The notes beneath the pieces are model-generated. The model saw only the letters and a list, made by a program, of their open reading frames with translations. It searched no databases and was not told the DNA's origin. A stretch of 64,000 nucleotides of DNA from Scolanthus callimorphus. Lineage: Eukaryota; Cnidaria; Anthozoa; Actiniaria; Edwardsiidae. The position numbers were made by a program, and so were the translations under genes. How positions within the stretch are numbered: the stretch's first letter is position 1; each line of letters starts with the position of its first letter. Location: contig CM066913.1 in the NCBI GenBank assembly GCA_033964015.1, forward strand, positions 18,437,854-18,501,853, in the 5' to 3' direction. Shown here piece after piece: positions 26,301 through 30,662 of this stretch.

Positions 26301-27788
26301 GTCGAAAGTGTGGCGATTAATGATGACTGATTAATGATGACTGATGATGGTAATGATGTAAGATGATAATGAAGTGAATGATGTGACTATGAAAGAACCG
26401 GGAAAAAAAGTTCACAGATGGGATACATCTGCAAAAAAGTCGCCCACTCCCCGCAGCCCATAGTGAGATGATAGTGAGATGATGTCGAGGATAATGCTAA
26501 AATAAAGGAATATGTGCAACATTTGGATATGGGTAATGGATTCCAGAGACCTGATTCGGATTCCAAGCTCACAAAAGTTGGATGATAGCATGATATATGA
26601 CGATAGGCGTGCATTCAAGCACCTTCGCAAACTCATTAATAATTCATCAAGATAAAACAAAGAAAATCACATGCGTGAAGGAGGTTTGGATACGCCATCT
26701 AATCTGCATAGATCGTGAAGATTTTATTATTTTTTTTCCTCGACATTAAATGATTGAGCTATATCAAACACTCGCTAGTGTTTTTCAACAGGGTTTCCAT
26801 ACACCTCGAAGTACTCGGCTTTGCCTAATTTTTTAACCTCTTCGGTGTTTGGAACTCCTGATGAAGCACACTGTCTTGTTGTTTGATATATTACTTTTTA
26901 AATCCATTCATGCTATAGACATGACAAACACTAATTGTTCTTCTCACCAGTTGTATGATAAAATCCAAGGCTTTGGACAGCCTAAGAATGATGAAGACGA
27001 TAATGTGCCTCCTGCACTTGCGCAAATCATTGACAGAATGGAGGAGCAGCAAGCCAAGTATGTACACAGGGACATCGAACCCATTCAACATTATGTCCTA
27101 ACAACGACTTGAATTACTGAACCGACTAAATCAAAAACACCCTTCTGGGCTCACTGCACACATATTATTTTCTTATGTTGCTGAGATAATAGTACAGCAC
27201 ACTAGTCTGTCGTCATGAAGATGCACTCAGCAATTACCATCCATGCACATGGAGGGAGGTATTTGCTTGAAATGCAACAACGTGTGCTCTCTCATAAGCA
27301 CCATTACATGCTAACTATAGATCTAGTAGTGCCTGGGTCAAAAGTAATTGGTGTCTTGTATTCTTTTGGGATGGCCCGGCCTTTTGTAAATGACCTAGAG
27401 TAACTGTAATAGTCAGGGTCGTCATTTCCAAAATGCTCTTACTCAAAATGCTCTCTACACTAGCAGACGTTTGTGAGCTTTCTGAAGGGCTGAATGATTG
27501 TAACCAATTCAAAAACATTGAAAGATTGGTGCTTACTCAATCTTGGGGGAAAAATCCCTGCAAGTGTATTCTAAACAAGCAGAAACAGAAATCAGTGAGT
27601 AAACAATCTAAGCAACACTGCTATCTATTCCTGACAGAATTGATGAAATGCATAAGCTGATAAAAGACCAGGCCCAGATCTTGCGCACCCTTGGCCACCG
27701 TGAGGGTCTGGAAACTGGAGGTGGTGGAAGGAAAGGCATCGTTAGGTGGTTCCTGAAACGCAAGTCTACCACAGGGTTCCCGAAGTAG
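893..27788 (+). CDS. TRPA1: TRPA1-type ankyrin cation channel, whole spliced gene (5' end not found)
   Basis: This is a spliced gene of about 27 exons encoding roughly 1,055 residues; vertebrate TRPA1 has about 1,120. The order seen is ankyrin repeats, a linker, six membrane segments with a pore loop between S5 and S6, then a cytoplasmic tail with the TRPA1-like stretch LAVGDID just after S6. TRPA1 channels are plasma-membrane non-selective, Ca2+-permeable cation channels that respond to electrophiles and temperature; that role is known for the family and inferred here. Intron phases agree across all junctions once two 1-nt losses in G runs (about 14801-14803 and 18976-18979) are allowed for. 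The first exon found lacks a convincing start, so about 40-60 N-terminal residues are probably on exons not recognised or outside the window. A LINE and many repeats lie in the introns. Details are in the block entries. Confidence 0.9.
1690..2105 (+). mobile_element. 3' end fragment of a LINE (C-terminus of reverse-transcriptase ORF)
   Basis: The plus-strand reading from 1721 to 1960 contains YSGAVLWNKLPPQIRESN followed by SLSSFKSSLSSL. This is the conserved C-terminal tail of CR1/L2-type ORF2 proteins and resembles the tail of the larger LINE in this window (TGATLWNSLP...SLGSFKRAV, about 24735-24830). An A-rich, AATAAA-containing stretch follows near 2085. It is a 5'-truncated remnant in a TRPA1 intron. 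Confidence 0.7.
4815..5120. mobile_element. MITE with about 100-bp terminal inverted repeats
   Basis: The left arm starts TTACTGCGGTTTTCATAATT and the right arm ends with the near-perfect reverse complement AATTACGAAAACCGCAGTAA. The arms continue through the GCGAACTCTCGCTA, CTGGCTTCCGTCAATC and GAGTCTTTTCGTCGTTACTC blocks. The element is about 306 bp, has no coding capacity and sits in a TRPA1 intron. A TA dinucleotide at each edge is consistent with a TA target duplication, but this is not certain. Confidence 0.75.
5487..12231 (+). CDS. TRPA1: TRPA1 ankyrin block 2 (exons 5487-5672, 6253-6441, 9092-9178, 9408-9493, 10038-10199, 10810-10924, 12062-12231)
   Basis: Seven exons continue the ankyrin domain in consistent phase. 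Clear repeat cores are STAFHLACEQGSLEIVQLL, MTALHRAASYGQ, RTPLFLASTSGHADTVQVL, DTPLHIAAKYG, RTPLHLAAGEGHDEIAEFLL, RTPLHLAALNGS and NTALNLAAMAGHTQMVSYLL. The 3' half of the 6253-6441 exon with its donor site is copied many times downstream as a 122-bp tandem array. A tRNA-derived SINE begins almost directly after the donor at 10925. The last exon carries SVLDLAISTDKEEV, matching the final, diverged repeats before the linker in TRPA1. Confidence 0.88.
6357..7204 (+). repeat. 122-bp tandem array made from the 3' half of a TRPA1 exon plus its donor site
   Basis: Seven units start at 6357, 6479, 6601, 6723, 6845, 6967 and 7089, an exact 122-bp period. The first is the 3' end of the real exon 6253-6441. 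Each unit holds about 85 nt of ankyrin-coding sequence (LQDMERRSALHAAVAHG), the intact donor GGTGAGTCTG and about 37 nt of intron. Units differ by only a few bases, so the array is young or homogenised. Because 122 is not a multiple of three and the copies lack an evident acceptor, they are not expected to be spliced in as coding exons. Confidence 0.9.
7205..8390. mobile_element. Insertion splitting the 122-bp array, with inverted ends and an internal CRE-rich minisatellite
   Basis: The 122-bp array is interrupted after GCATTATTATA and resumes with TATTATACGACTG, suggesting a short AT-rich target duplication. Near the left edge is GCGGAGCTCCC (7227) and at the right edge its complement GGGAGCTCCGC (ending about 8380). 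Between them are about five degenerate units of roughly 125 bp, each with CCTCTGGTGACCTAGACAA, CTTCCCTTCACGAGATATTA and the palindrome TGACGTCATCGATGACGTCA followed by CACGTGACC. The right part holds a GGAC repeat near 8112 and a GC-rich hairpin at about 8340-8380. No protein gene was seen. Confidence 0.7.
8395..8605 (+). repeat. Two further units of the 122-bp exon/donor array beyond the insertion
   Basis: Units start at about 8395 and 8517, again 122 bp apart. They carry the same ankyrin-coding fragment and GGTGAG donor, with more substitutions than the left units and a 4-bp duplication (GATGTATGTTATG) in the last. They show that the element at 7205-8390 landed inside a pre-existing array of at least nine units. 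Confidence 0.85.
8685..8890. repeat. Fragment of the 'AATTTCCACAGGGG' repeat family
   Basis: GGGATGTTCCATTTAAT, CATCGAGGAACCTGAAATTT and CCACAGGGGTACAA match the start of the family copies at 12356-12690 and 62543-62882. The stretch lies in a TRPA1 intron and has no coding potential. Confidence 0.5.
10241..10510. repeat. CAT/ATC-rich low-complexity tract
   Basis: This stretch is dominated by imperfect CAT, ATC and ACC triplets such as CATCACTACTACCATCGTCG and CATCATCATAATTAATTCATC. Short open frames here come from triplet bias and are not genes. Confidence 0.7.
10936..11340 (+). mobile_element. tRNA-derived SINE with (CTTT)n tail
   Basis: An internal pol III promoter is visible: box A-like TGGCGCAGTGTG at 10949-10960 and box B-like GAGTTCGAACCCC at 10991-11003, spaced as in a tRNA gene. 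A body of about 290 bp follows, ending in a pure (TTTC)n run at about 11299-11338. This is the classic head-body-tail form of a tRNA SINE. It begins within about 15 nt of the TRPA1 donor at 10925. Confidence 0.8.
12356..12690. repeat. Copy of the 'AATTTCCACAGGGG' repeat family
   Basis: It begins GGGCTGTTCCATTTAATATC and holds several degenerate AATTTCCACAG motifs (about 12478, 12540, 12628). It ends with GGGGTAGAGCAATTTTTGAA and GGAGTTCCTC, in the same order as the fuller copy at 62543-62882, but the right terminal repeat is not clear. Confidence 0.6.
12815..12890. repeat. Short tandem repeat of TTGTTCTGATCAG
   Basis: Four or five imperfect copies of a 13-nt unit containing TTCTGATCAG lie just upstream of the acceptor of the 12900-12984 TRPA1 exon. 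They lie in the branch-point and polypyrimidine region. Confidence 0.7.
12900..13861 (+). CDS. TRPA1: TRPA1 linker between ankyrin repeats and S1 (exons 12900-12984, 13182-13238, 13637-13714, 13791-13861)
   Basis: Four short exons of 85, 57, 78 and 71 nt join in phase. They encode the region that in TRPA1 couples the ankyrin domain to the membrane domain. Recognisable pieces are VMLVSPGG, QTLVQKMPDVAK, CIERE, YKITYDLGLVQGKY and NCLTHPVCYMLMKIKW; the last resembles the conserved LLxHPVCxxYLxxKW stretch just before S1. The introns are small and no other gene was seen in them. Confidence 0.85.
14121..14378. repeat. Interspersed repeat family R1, copy 2
   Basis: It runs from CATCAAGCTTAAACAAAG to GTGTTTGATATATTACT. 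It shares the GGAAAACGCAGTCTTAATTT, TTCAAACACTTCGAAGTCGG and GGCTTTGCCTCCACTTCT blocks with 96-349 and 26645-26896. Confidence 0.65.
14660..19095 (+). CDS. TRPA1: TRPA1 transmembrane and pore block (exons 14660-14821, 15392-15430, 15613-15702, 16425-16585, 17226-17286, 18035-18103, 18923-19095)
   Basis: These exons encode S1 (FFLNLSVYVAFLACFTGL), an extracellular loop, S2 (YALHIFCIVLACFHLSKEA), S3 (YIELTIYITALVYLFPV), S4 (AAAISLFLAWLNLILYFRR), S5 (KYVIMLTTMFKTLLQ and VMVLLVLFVMAFGTTFYIL), the pore loop (ILKTFVMTLG) and S6 (AMYILIILFCLGMPIILMNML). Two exons do not read through. In the S1 exon a stop at 14811 appears, but adding one G to the run at 14801-14803 opens the frame to the strong donor at 14822 in the phase the next exon needs. 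In the pore exon the frame changes at the G run 18976-18979. Both are 1-nt losses in homopolymers, so sequencing error is at least as likely as decay. The acceptor region of the S3-S4 exon is duplicated upstream at 16283-16343. Confidence 0.85.
14911..15290. repeat. 36-bp minisatellite in the intron after TRPA1 S1
   Basis: About ten units of a 36-bp motif, GGAGTCACTCAACGTTCTCT followed by TTCTTTAAGAAGAAAG, run head to tail. The second half is self-complementary (CTTTCTTTAAGAAGAAAG), so each unit can form a small hairpin. The period is a multiple of three, which creates a spurious open frame; I do not consider it coding. Confidence 0.9.
16283..16443 (+). repeat. Tandem duplication of the acceptor region of the TRPA1 S3-S4 exon
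   Basis: CTGTCCGGAATTAGGGTACA...TTTTCTAGCGGTTCAAGTAT at 16283-16339 is repeated, diverged, as CTATCCGGAAGTAAGGTACA...TTTTCTAGCGTTCCAAGTAT at 16383-16436. The second copy feeds the real exon (start 16425). The first is a decoy acceptor followed by non-coding sequence. Confidence 0.75.
16644..16909. mobile_element. MITE of the AGAGCGGATTTCAGATGA family
   Basis: The left end AGAGCGGATTTCAGATGACT is mirrored at the right end as AGTGTCGAAAAG on the opposite strand with TCATCTGAAATCCACTCT. Internal features are CCAATCAGAA and CTGATTGGTT and an ACGCAAGTCGTAATTACTTC block. The same family occurs at 42472-42699, 53500-53735, 63451-63706 and, more diverged, at 37687-37805 and about 9510-9650. Confidence 0.75.
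17350..17680. repeat. Pyrimidine-rich tract and a GC-rich inverted repeat
   Basis: 17350-17480 is rich in CTCC/TCC runs. At 17606-17675 the blocks CATCCTAGCGCGCCAGGG and CCCTGGCACGCGAGGATG, with CCCTCCCCT and AGGGGAGG inside, form a strong hairpin. It is probably a small foldback element in a TRPA1 intron; no gene is supported. Confidence 0.55.
18290..18440. mobile_element. Foldback MITE of 151 bp
   Basis: The left arm ACACAGGGAATTTCTGCAGA is mirrored on the right as TCTGCAGAAATTCCCTGTGT. The arms continue with AAACCCATC / GATGGGTTT and AGCTGAATTT / ATTCAGCT. No coding potential was seen. Confidence 0.75.
19271..20362. repeat. Composite block U-V-U-[palindrome]-V
   Basis: A 38-bp unit U (TGTGACGTCGCCCACTCGCG through GGTAATT) occurs at 19271-19308 and 19512-19549. 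A unit V of about 200 bp (AAATAGCTTTTAGAAAAAAG through GCAGATCTTG) occurs at 19311-19513 and 20160-20362 and is almost identical. A 612-bp palindrome lies exactly at the U/V junction of the second copy. The simplest reading is a tandem duplication of U+V followed by insertion of the palindrome. It lies in the TRPA1 intron after the pore exon. Confidence 0.8.
19549..20160. mobile_element. 612-bp nested palindrome (foldback element)
   Basis: The two arms of about 306 bp are near-perfect reverse complements meeting at about 19854/19855 in GCTGAATAATAATTTGAATT. The ends are TAACCATTATCC and GGATAATGGTTA. The outer 110-120 bp of each arm is itself a palindrome (CAGAATATCGTCTGAT... and ATCAGACGATATTCTG around a GACGAGGGACGAAGTCCCGA loop), giving hairpins inside a hairpin. 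Short open frames on both strands are mirror images and are not genes. A diverged fragment of one arm lies at 62942-62995. Confidence 0.85.
20876..20951 (+). repeat. Left inverted arm flanking the LINE
   Basis: AAATAAAACACAGTTTCCGT through GGAGAATTCTCGAGCA is the reverse complement, with few mismatches, of 25016-25095. The two arms bracket the LINE. The GAGAATTCTCGAG block and the AAATAAAACA end also occur in the palindrome at 45594-45837, so the arms may belong to the same foldback family. Confidence 0.65.
20898..22148 (+). pseudogene. LINE ORF1 with SAP motif, coiled coil and SGNH esterase domain, frameshifted
   Basis: Three regions are seen in order. First, a SAP-type DNA-binding motif at about 21005-21100 (VSQLKLELGKRGLPKSGNKA then ELVERLQIYL). 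Second, a coiled coil at about 21275-21410 (LQSEIDQLRCFNRSLQDENK) and a Lys/Arg-rich stretch near 21560-21640. Third, an SGNH/GDSL hydrolase-like domain at about 21680-22140 with LIGDSM, HVGTNDLR and GLHLN blocks. Esterase domains are known in CR1-clade ORF1 proteins. The reading frame changes near 21270 and 21720 and between the coiled-coil and esterase parts, so no intact protein is made. Its position directly upstream of the endonuclease/RT ORF fits LINE ORF1. Confidence 0.75.
22155..24850 (+). pseudogene. LINE ORF2: apurinic-type endonuclease and reverse transcriptase (CR1/L2-like), degraded
   Basis: The endonuclease N-terminus has a LNI block and INETKLD with the catalytic Glu near 22366. 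Its C-terminus has STLIDHIYTN and ISDHSM near 22633. The middle, including the expected GDxN motif, is deleted around 22520-22545. The frame also shifts near 22450, 23005 and 23285. From 23336 to 24850 a 504-aa frame is open and contains a full RT core: KATGLDGI, NYRPISIIP, QSGFR, FLDLKKAFDTVDH, GVPQGTILGP and YADD at 24011-24022, with the TGATLWNSLP tail. A (TCTA)n tail lies at about 24989-25017. The element is mobile only if complemented. Confidence 0.85.
25016..25095 (-). repeat. Right inverted arm flanking the LINE
   Basis: TGCTCTCGAATTCTCCCAAC through GAAACTGTGTTTTATTTGTT mirrors the left arm at 20876-20951. It starts directly after the (TCTA)n tail of the LINE. Confidence 0.65.
25399..25918 (+). 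repeat. 53-bp minisatellite whose unit contains a TRPA1 splice acceptor
   Basis: About ten units of ATTGCTTGATAAGACACCTT, TGTTTGTCAGATTGGTTTGA and CCTGGCATATTAA run head to tail with few changes. The last unit passes directly into the real exon: TTTGTCAG at 25911-25918 is the acceptor and ACTGGTTTGGCC is the exon start. Each upstream unit therefore repeats a pyrimidine tract, an AG and the first dozen exon bases (ATTGGTTTGACC). Confidence 0.9.
25919..27788 (+). CDS. TRPA1: TRPA1 cytoplasmic C-terminus (exons 25919-26098, 26951-27057, 27638-27788)
   Basis: Three exons lie 6.8 kb beyond the pore exon, past a palindrome cluster, a LINE and a minisatellite. The first begins in phase 0 with TGLAVGDIDKIQQ, the stretch that directly follows S6 in TRPA1, and continues with YVMQVELLLELESSLPSF and VEYPNRKAP, matching the conserved MQVEL...YPN pattern. 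The second is acidic (PKNDEDDNVPP). The last contains IDEMHKLIKDQAQILRTLG, a probable short coiled coil like the TRPA1 C-terminal helix, and ends at TAG 27786-27788 after a basic tail. The first acceptor (AG at 25917-25918) is the final unit of a 53-bp tandem repeat. Possible AATAAA-like signals lie near 28486 and 28614. Confidence 0.88.
26235..26390. repeat. GATGAT-rich low-complexity tract
   Basis: Imperfect GATGAT, AATGATGAC and GGTGATGATGG units form a purine-biased simple repeat in the TRPA1 intron after the 25919-26098 exon. No gene was seen. Confidence 0.65.
26645..26896. repeat. Interspersed repeat family R1, copy 3
   Basis: It matches 96-349 and 14121-14378 in block order, ending with CCTGATGAAGCACACTGTCT and GTTTGATATATTACT. 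It ends 54 nt before the TRPA1 exon at 26951. Confidence 0.65.
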
Positions 27789-27958
27789 ATAAAATACTAG
27801 GAATACCTAAAGATGTGTTCTCAAAGATGAAAATTTTTCTTTCAATTCCGTTTCTTCAGTGTATCTTAAATGGCCAATTCATTCGATATTGGATAGACAA
27901 ACTATTTACATTTTCATGAGGAGTCGTTTTCGTCAATGTCTTTGTGCGTAGCGTGGGT

Positions 27959-28336
27959 TACCGTCGGTTGCAGCTACCCGTCTACACTCACGTCAAAAAC
28001 ATGTTCTGTCGGCACGCGAAACTTCAAAGTTTTGACAGTGAAACTTTAATGTTTTGACGGGCCAAACTTGAACGTTTTTGTCACAATATTCAAGTCCGCA
28101 CTTTCGTTTCAACAACAAACATTGAAAAAGGCTTATATTCCCATTACTTCACAGTTTTTCTGGTCAAAAAAAATAAATCAACTGAACTTTTTACCTTTTT
28201 CCACTCACGAGCGTCACCAAAGCTTCACGCTTGGGCGGGCAAACTTTAAAGTTCAACTGTCAAAACTTCGAAGTTTCACGTGCAGACAGAACATGTTTTT
28301 GTCGAGCGTGTAGACGGGTAGATGCAACCGACGGTA
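27959..28336. mobile_element. MITE of 378 bp with about 90-bp inverted ends
   Basis: The left end TACCGTCGGTTGCAGCTACC mirrors the right end GGTAGATGCAACCGACGGTA. The arms continue with CGTCTACACT, AACATGTTCTGTC and ACTTCAAAGTTTTGACAG. It lies between the TRPA1 stop and the L55 gene, possibly in the TRPA1 3' UTR. The rest of 27789-29466 shows no gene, only possible polyadenylation signals near 28486 and 28614 and a GGGGTGCCCCCTCTGACCCC repeat remnant near 29100. Confidence 0.75.
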
Positions 28337-29466
28337 CCTGTGCTCTTGGGGACCTACACGAGCAACGTTTCTCTCCAAAATCTGCAATTGTGTCTAACTT
28401 ATCGGCAATTTGGCGTGGGAAATAAGCTAGAAGAACTTCTGGAATTCAAAATATGACATGTAGAAACTAACATAATTATAAGGAAATAAACGAATATTTT
28501 TAGCATACATATTGGACTTCCATGCAGCAATCTTGTAAATCAGTTATTGTATCTTTTTATACATGTATGTACTGACGATTCCTAGCGTGTCTGTATTTAT
28601 GTATGTAAATTTTAGAATAAATCACATTTTTCAACTGGAACCGGCTTTCTTGATATGTCTTGATAATGAGTTGCAAGGCCAGCATTGCACTTCAGTCGTG
28701 CTTCCAATAAAAGGCAGCATTTTTTTTAAAGCCAACAACATTAGTTTGTTGCTTACTGTAGGTCTTAAACAAGCCTGCATTATGGACTTAAACAGTAATA
28801 TAAGAACAAACTTAGCTTAGGCACAATATAATTAGGAAAATCATAATCTTTGTGCCATCAGTGTTATTATTTCATTTTTCCTTTTCATTTTTCATTTTAT
28901 AATGCCAAGTGTTTCTTTTGTCTTGCCTAAAAAAATTGGATCATTCTTTCTTGGTCAAAATGCCTATTCAATTGGGGTGGGGTTTTTTCACCAGACTTCA
29001 TACGTCAGATTTTTTTATTTTGACTTTAACACATTATTTACAGGAGTGGCTGATCTGCAAATAGACTGTAAGGGGCATATCCAGGAATGTCAGAAGGGGA
29101 GGGGTGCCCCCTCTGACCCCTAAATCTGCTGCTATGTAGCGAAGAATATTCACAGATATTAGTAAGATTACAATATACAAGCTTTGCCATATACAATTGA
29201 CTGTTCTTATTTTCTGCATATTGATGTGCTGTGAAGTGAGTCACTACATCTAAACTATGCTAAAAGGTTATCTGCTCACTCAAGACCTGGAGTGAATGGA
29301 GGAAACATAACATCTAAGAACTAGTCTAGCTAATTCAACTTGCAACATCATTTTACATCCGAGATTGATATTTCACACATTTTGCTTGGCAACAAATAGG
29401 TGGTAACTGATTCTAAATGGAACAGCCTATGCCTGGGTGAAAGTCTCAATAAATTTTAATTTATTA

Positions 29467-29742
29467 TTATCTGTTGATAAGTTTTGTCCATGAGCGCTGA
29501 TCAAAGTCTCCCTCGTCATCCTCTATCTGGTAAATCTTCTTGGGTTTCTCTGGCTTCAGCCTTTTTAGTCTCTCTTTCTCTCTTCTTCTGTAAGAGTTGA
29601 AGGATCTACAGGTAATCTTATGATCTTCCTTGGCTCGTGATACCTCATTGTGTATGTTGATCCATCAGGGTTGACTACTAAGACTTTATACATTCTTGGA
29701 TAAGCTTGCTTCTTCAGTCTTGTTATTGAGGCACTGCAGCTA
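29467..29742 (-). CDS. MRPL55: Mitochondrial ribosomal protein L55, last exon (frameshifted as sequenced)
   Basis: After a minus-strand acceptor at 29743-29744 the exon reads SCSASITRLKKQAYPRMYKV then LVVNPDGSTYTMRYHEPRKI and PVDPSTLTEEER. This is the core of MRPL55 (a basic Arg-Lys-Gln-Ala-Tyr region, a DGST(I/Y) strand, RYxEPR, and a TLxxEER helix), a mitoribosome large-subunit protein. The frame then meets a stop at 29565-29567. One base earlier in frame, the sequence continues with LKRLKPEKPKKIYQIEDDEG and a tail to TAA at 29467-29469, resembling the MRPL55 C-terminus. A 1-nt loss in the purine run GAAGAAGAGAGAAAGAGAGA explains this. It could be a sequencing error or real. An AATAAA on the minus strand follows the stop. 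Confidence 0.75.
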
Positions 29743-29947
29743 CTGAAAACAGAATATTACAGTGAAAATTAATTCCTTGACATGCCCCTTACTACAATGA
29801 GCCTTCCTATTATGTAGATACTGGAAGTGCACCACCCCCTTCCCCAACTTAACCCTCAGTTGTAGCCGAGGGTTACATTAAGTAAAGCAGAGGCTAGAGT
29901 TTTGCGAAACGATAGACGCAACATAAGATTTATTTTGAGATACATAC

Positions 29948-29979
29948 CTTTGTGATCTTGCAAGACAAGTTGTAGAAAT
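29948..29979 (-). CDS. MRPL55: Possible internal exon of the L55 gene
   Basis: On the minus strand, ISTTCLARSQ is followed by a good donor (CACAAAG|GTATGT), and the phase matches the last exon. The upstream edge is uncertain: the acceptor may be TTTATCACAG at 29980, or one of several upstream AGs out to about 30030. A basic, Ser/Thr-rich sequence is plausible for a mitochondrial presequence. Joining to the proposed first exon would need another small exon, because the phases do not match. Confidence 0.35.
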
Positions 29980-30194
29980 CTGTGATAAATCAATTCTCTT
30001 GTTAGGAAGCCTCTGGGTTTTGCAGTGAAAATTATGTACCTATTGTCTGCTATGTGATGAAAAAGGCTTGCAATTGTGTTTAGTGTGAACCATAACATAC
30101 AAAACACAAACAAGACAAACTGATGGCTGATTTTAGGCTTGTGCTTGCTTCATAATGATCTACACCCTTGTAGCTGTTCTAAACCCTTGGTTAT

Positions 30195-30367
30195 AAAAAT
30201 ATAATAATAATATAATAACAATAACGGATTCGCACATTGGGCACATCCACGAGGTGGCTCTTCGTCCCGTGCGTCTGTGAAGTGTTTTAGTTAGACCTGA
30301 AGACCTGTATCAGCATCCCAGGTTCTTTACGTCCCCCTGGAATTGGATATGGAAGAGGAGGGAGATG

Positions 30368-30398
<31 letters not shown>

Positions 30399-30552
30399 TA
30401 AGGAAGCACAAGCTTTTTACAGCCCACAATGAAGCCTAAGCTCTTTTCACGGCAGGAAAGAAGAGAAAGAATTTCCACGTCCCTGCCGGGAATCGATCCC
30501 GGGCTACAGCGGTGAGAGGCGAGCACCGTAACGCTGCGCCACCCGTGCTTCC
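30195..30552 (-). mobile_element. tRNA-derived SINE, minus strand
   Basis: On the minus strand the head has box A-like TGGCGCAGCGTTACG (30527-30541) and box B-like GGGATCGATTCCC (30488-30500). The body includes AGTCTTTCGGATGAGACAAT and a GGGGGACGTAAAGAACC block, and the 3' end is an ATTATTATAT-rich tail at about 30195-30230. A related body fragment lies at 60420-60545. Confidence 0.75.
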
Positions 30553-30662
30553 GTAGTTCAGGCACGGCTGGTTCAGGCATGGCTGAACAGTTTTCAAAGT
30601 TGGGGAGGGGGGCTAATTAGTTAGATTTGTAAAGCAAGTTGGGGGGCTGAATTTAGTAGTGA

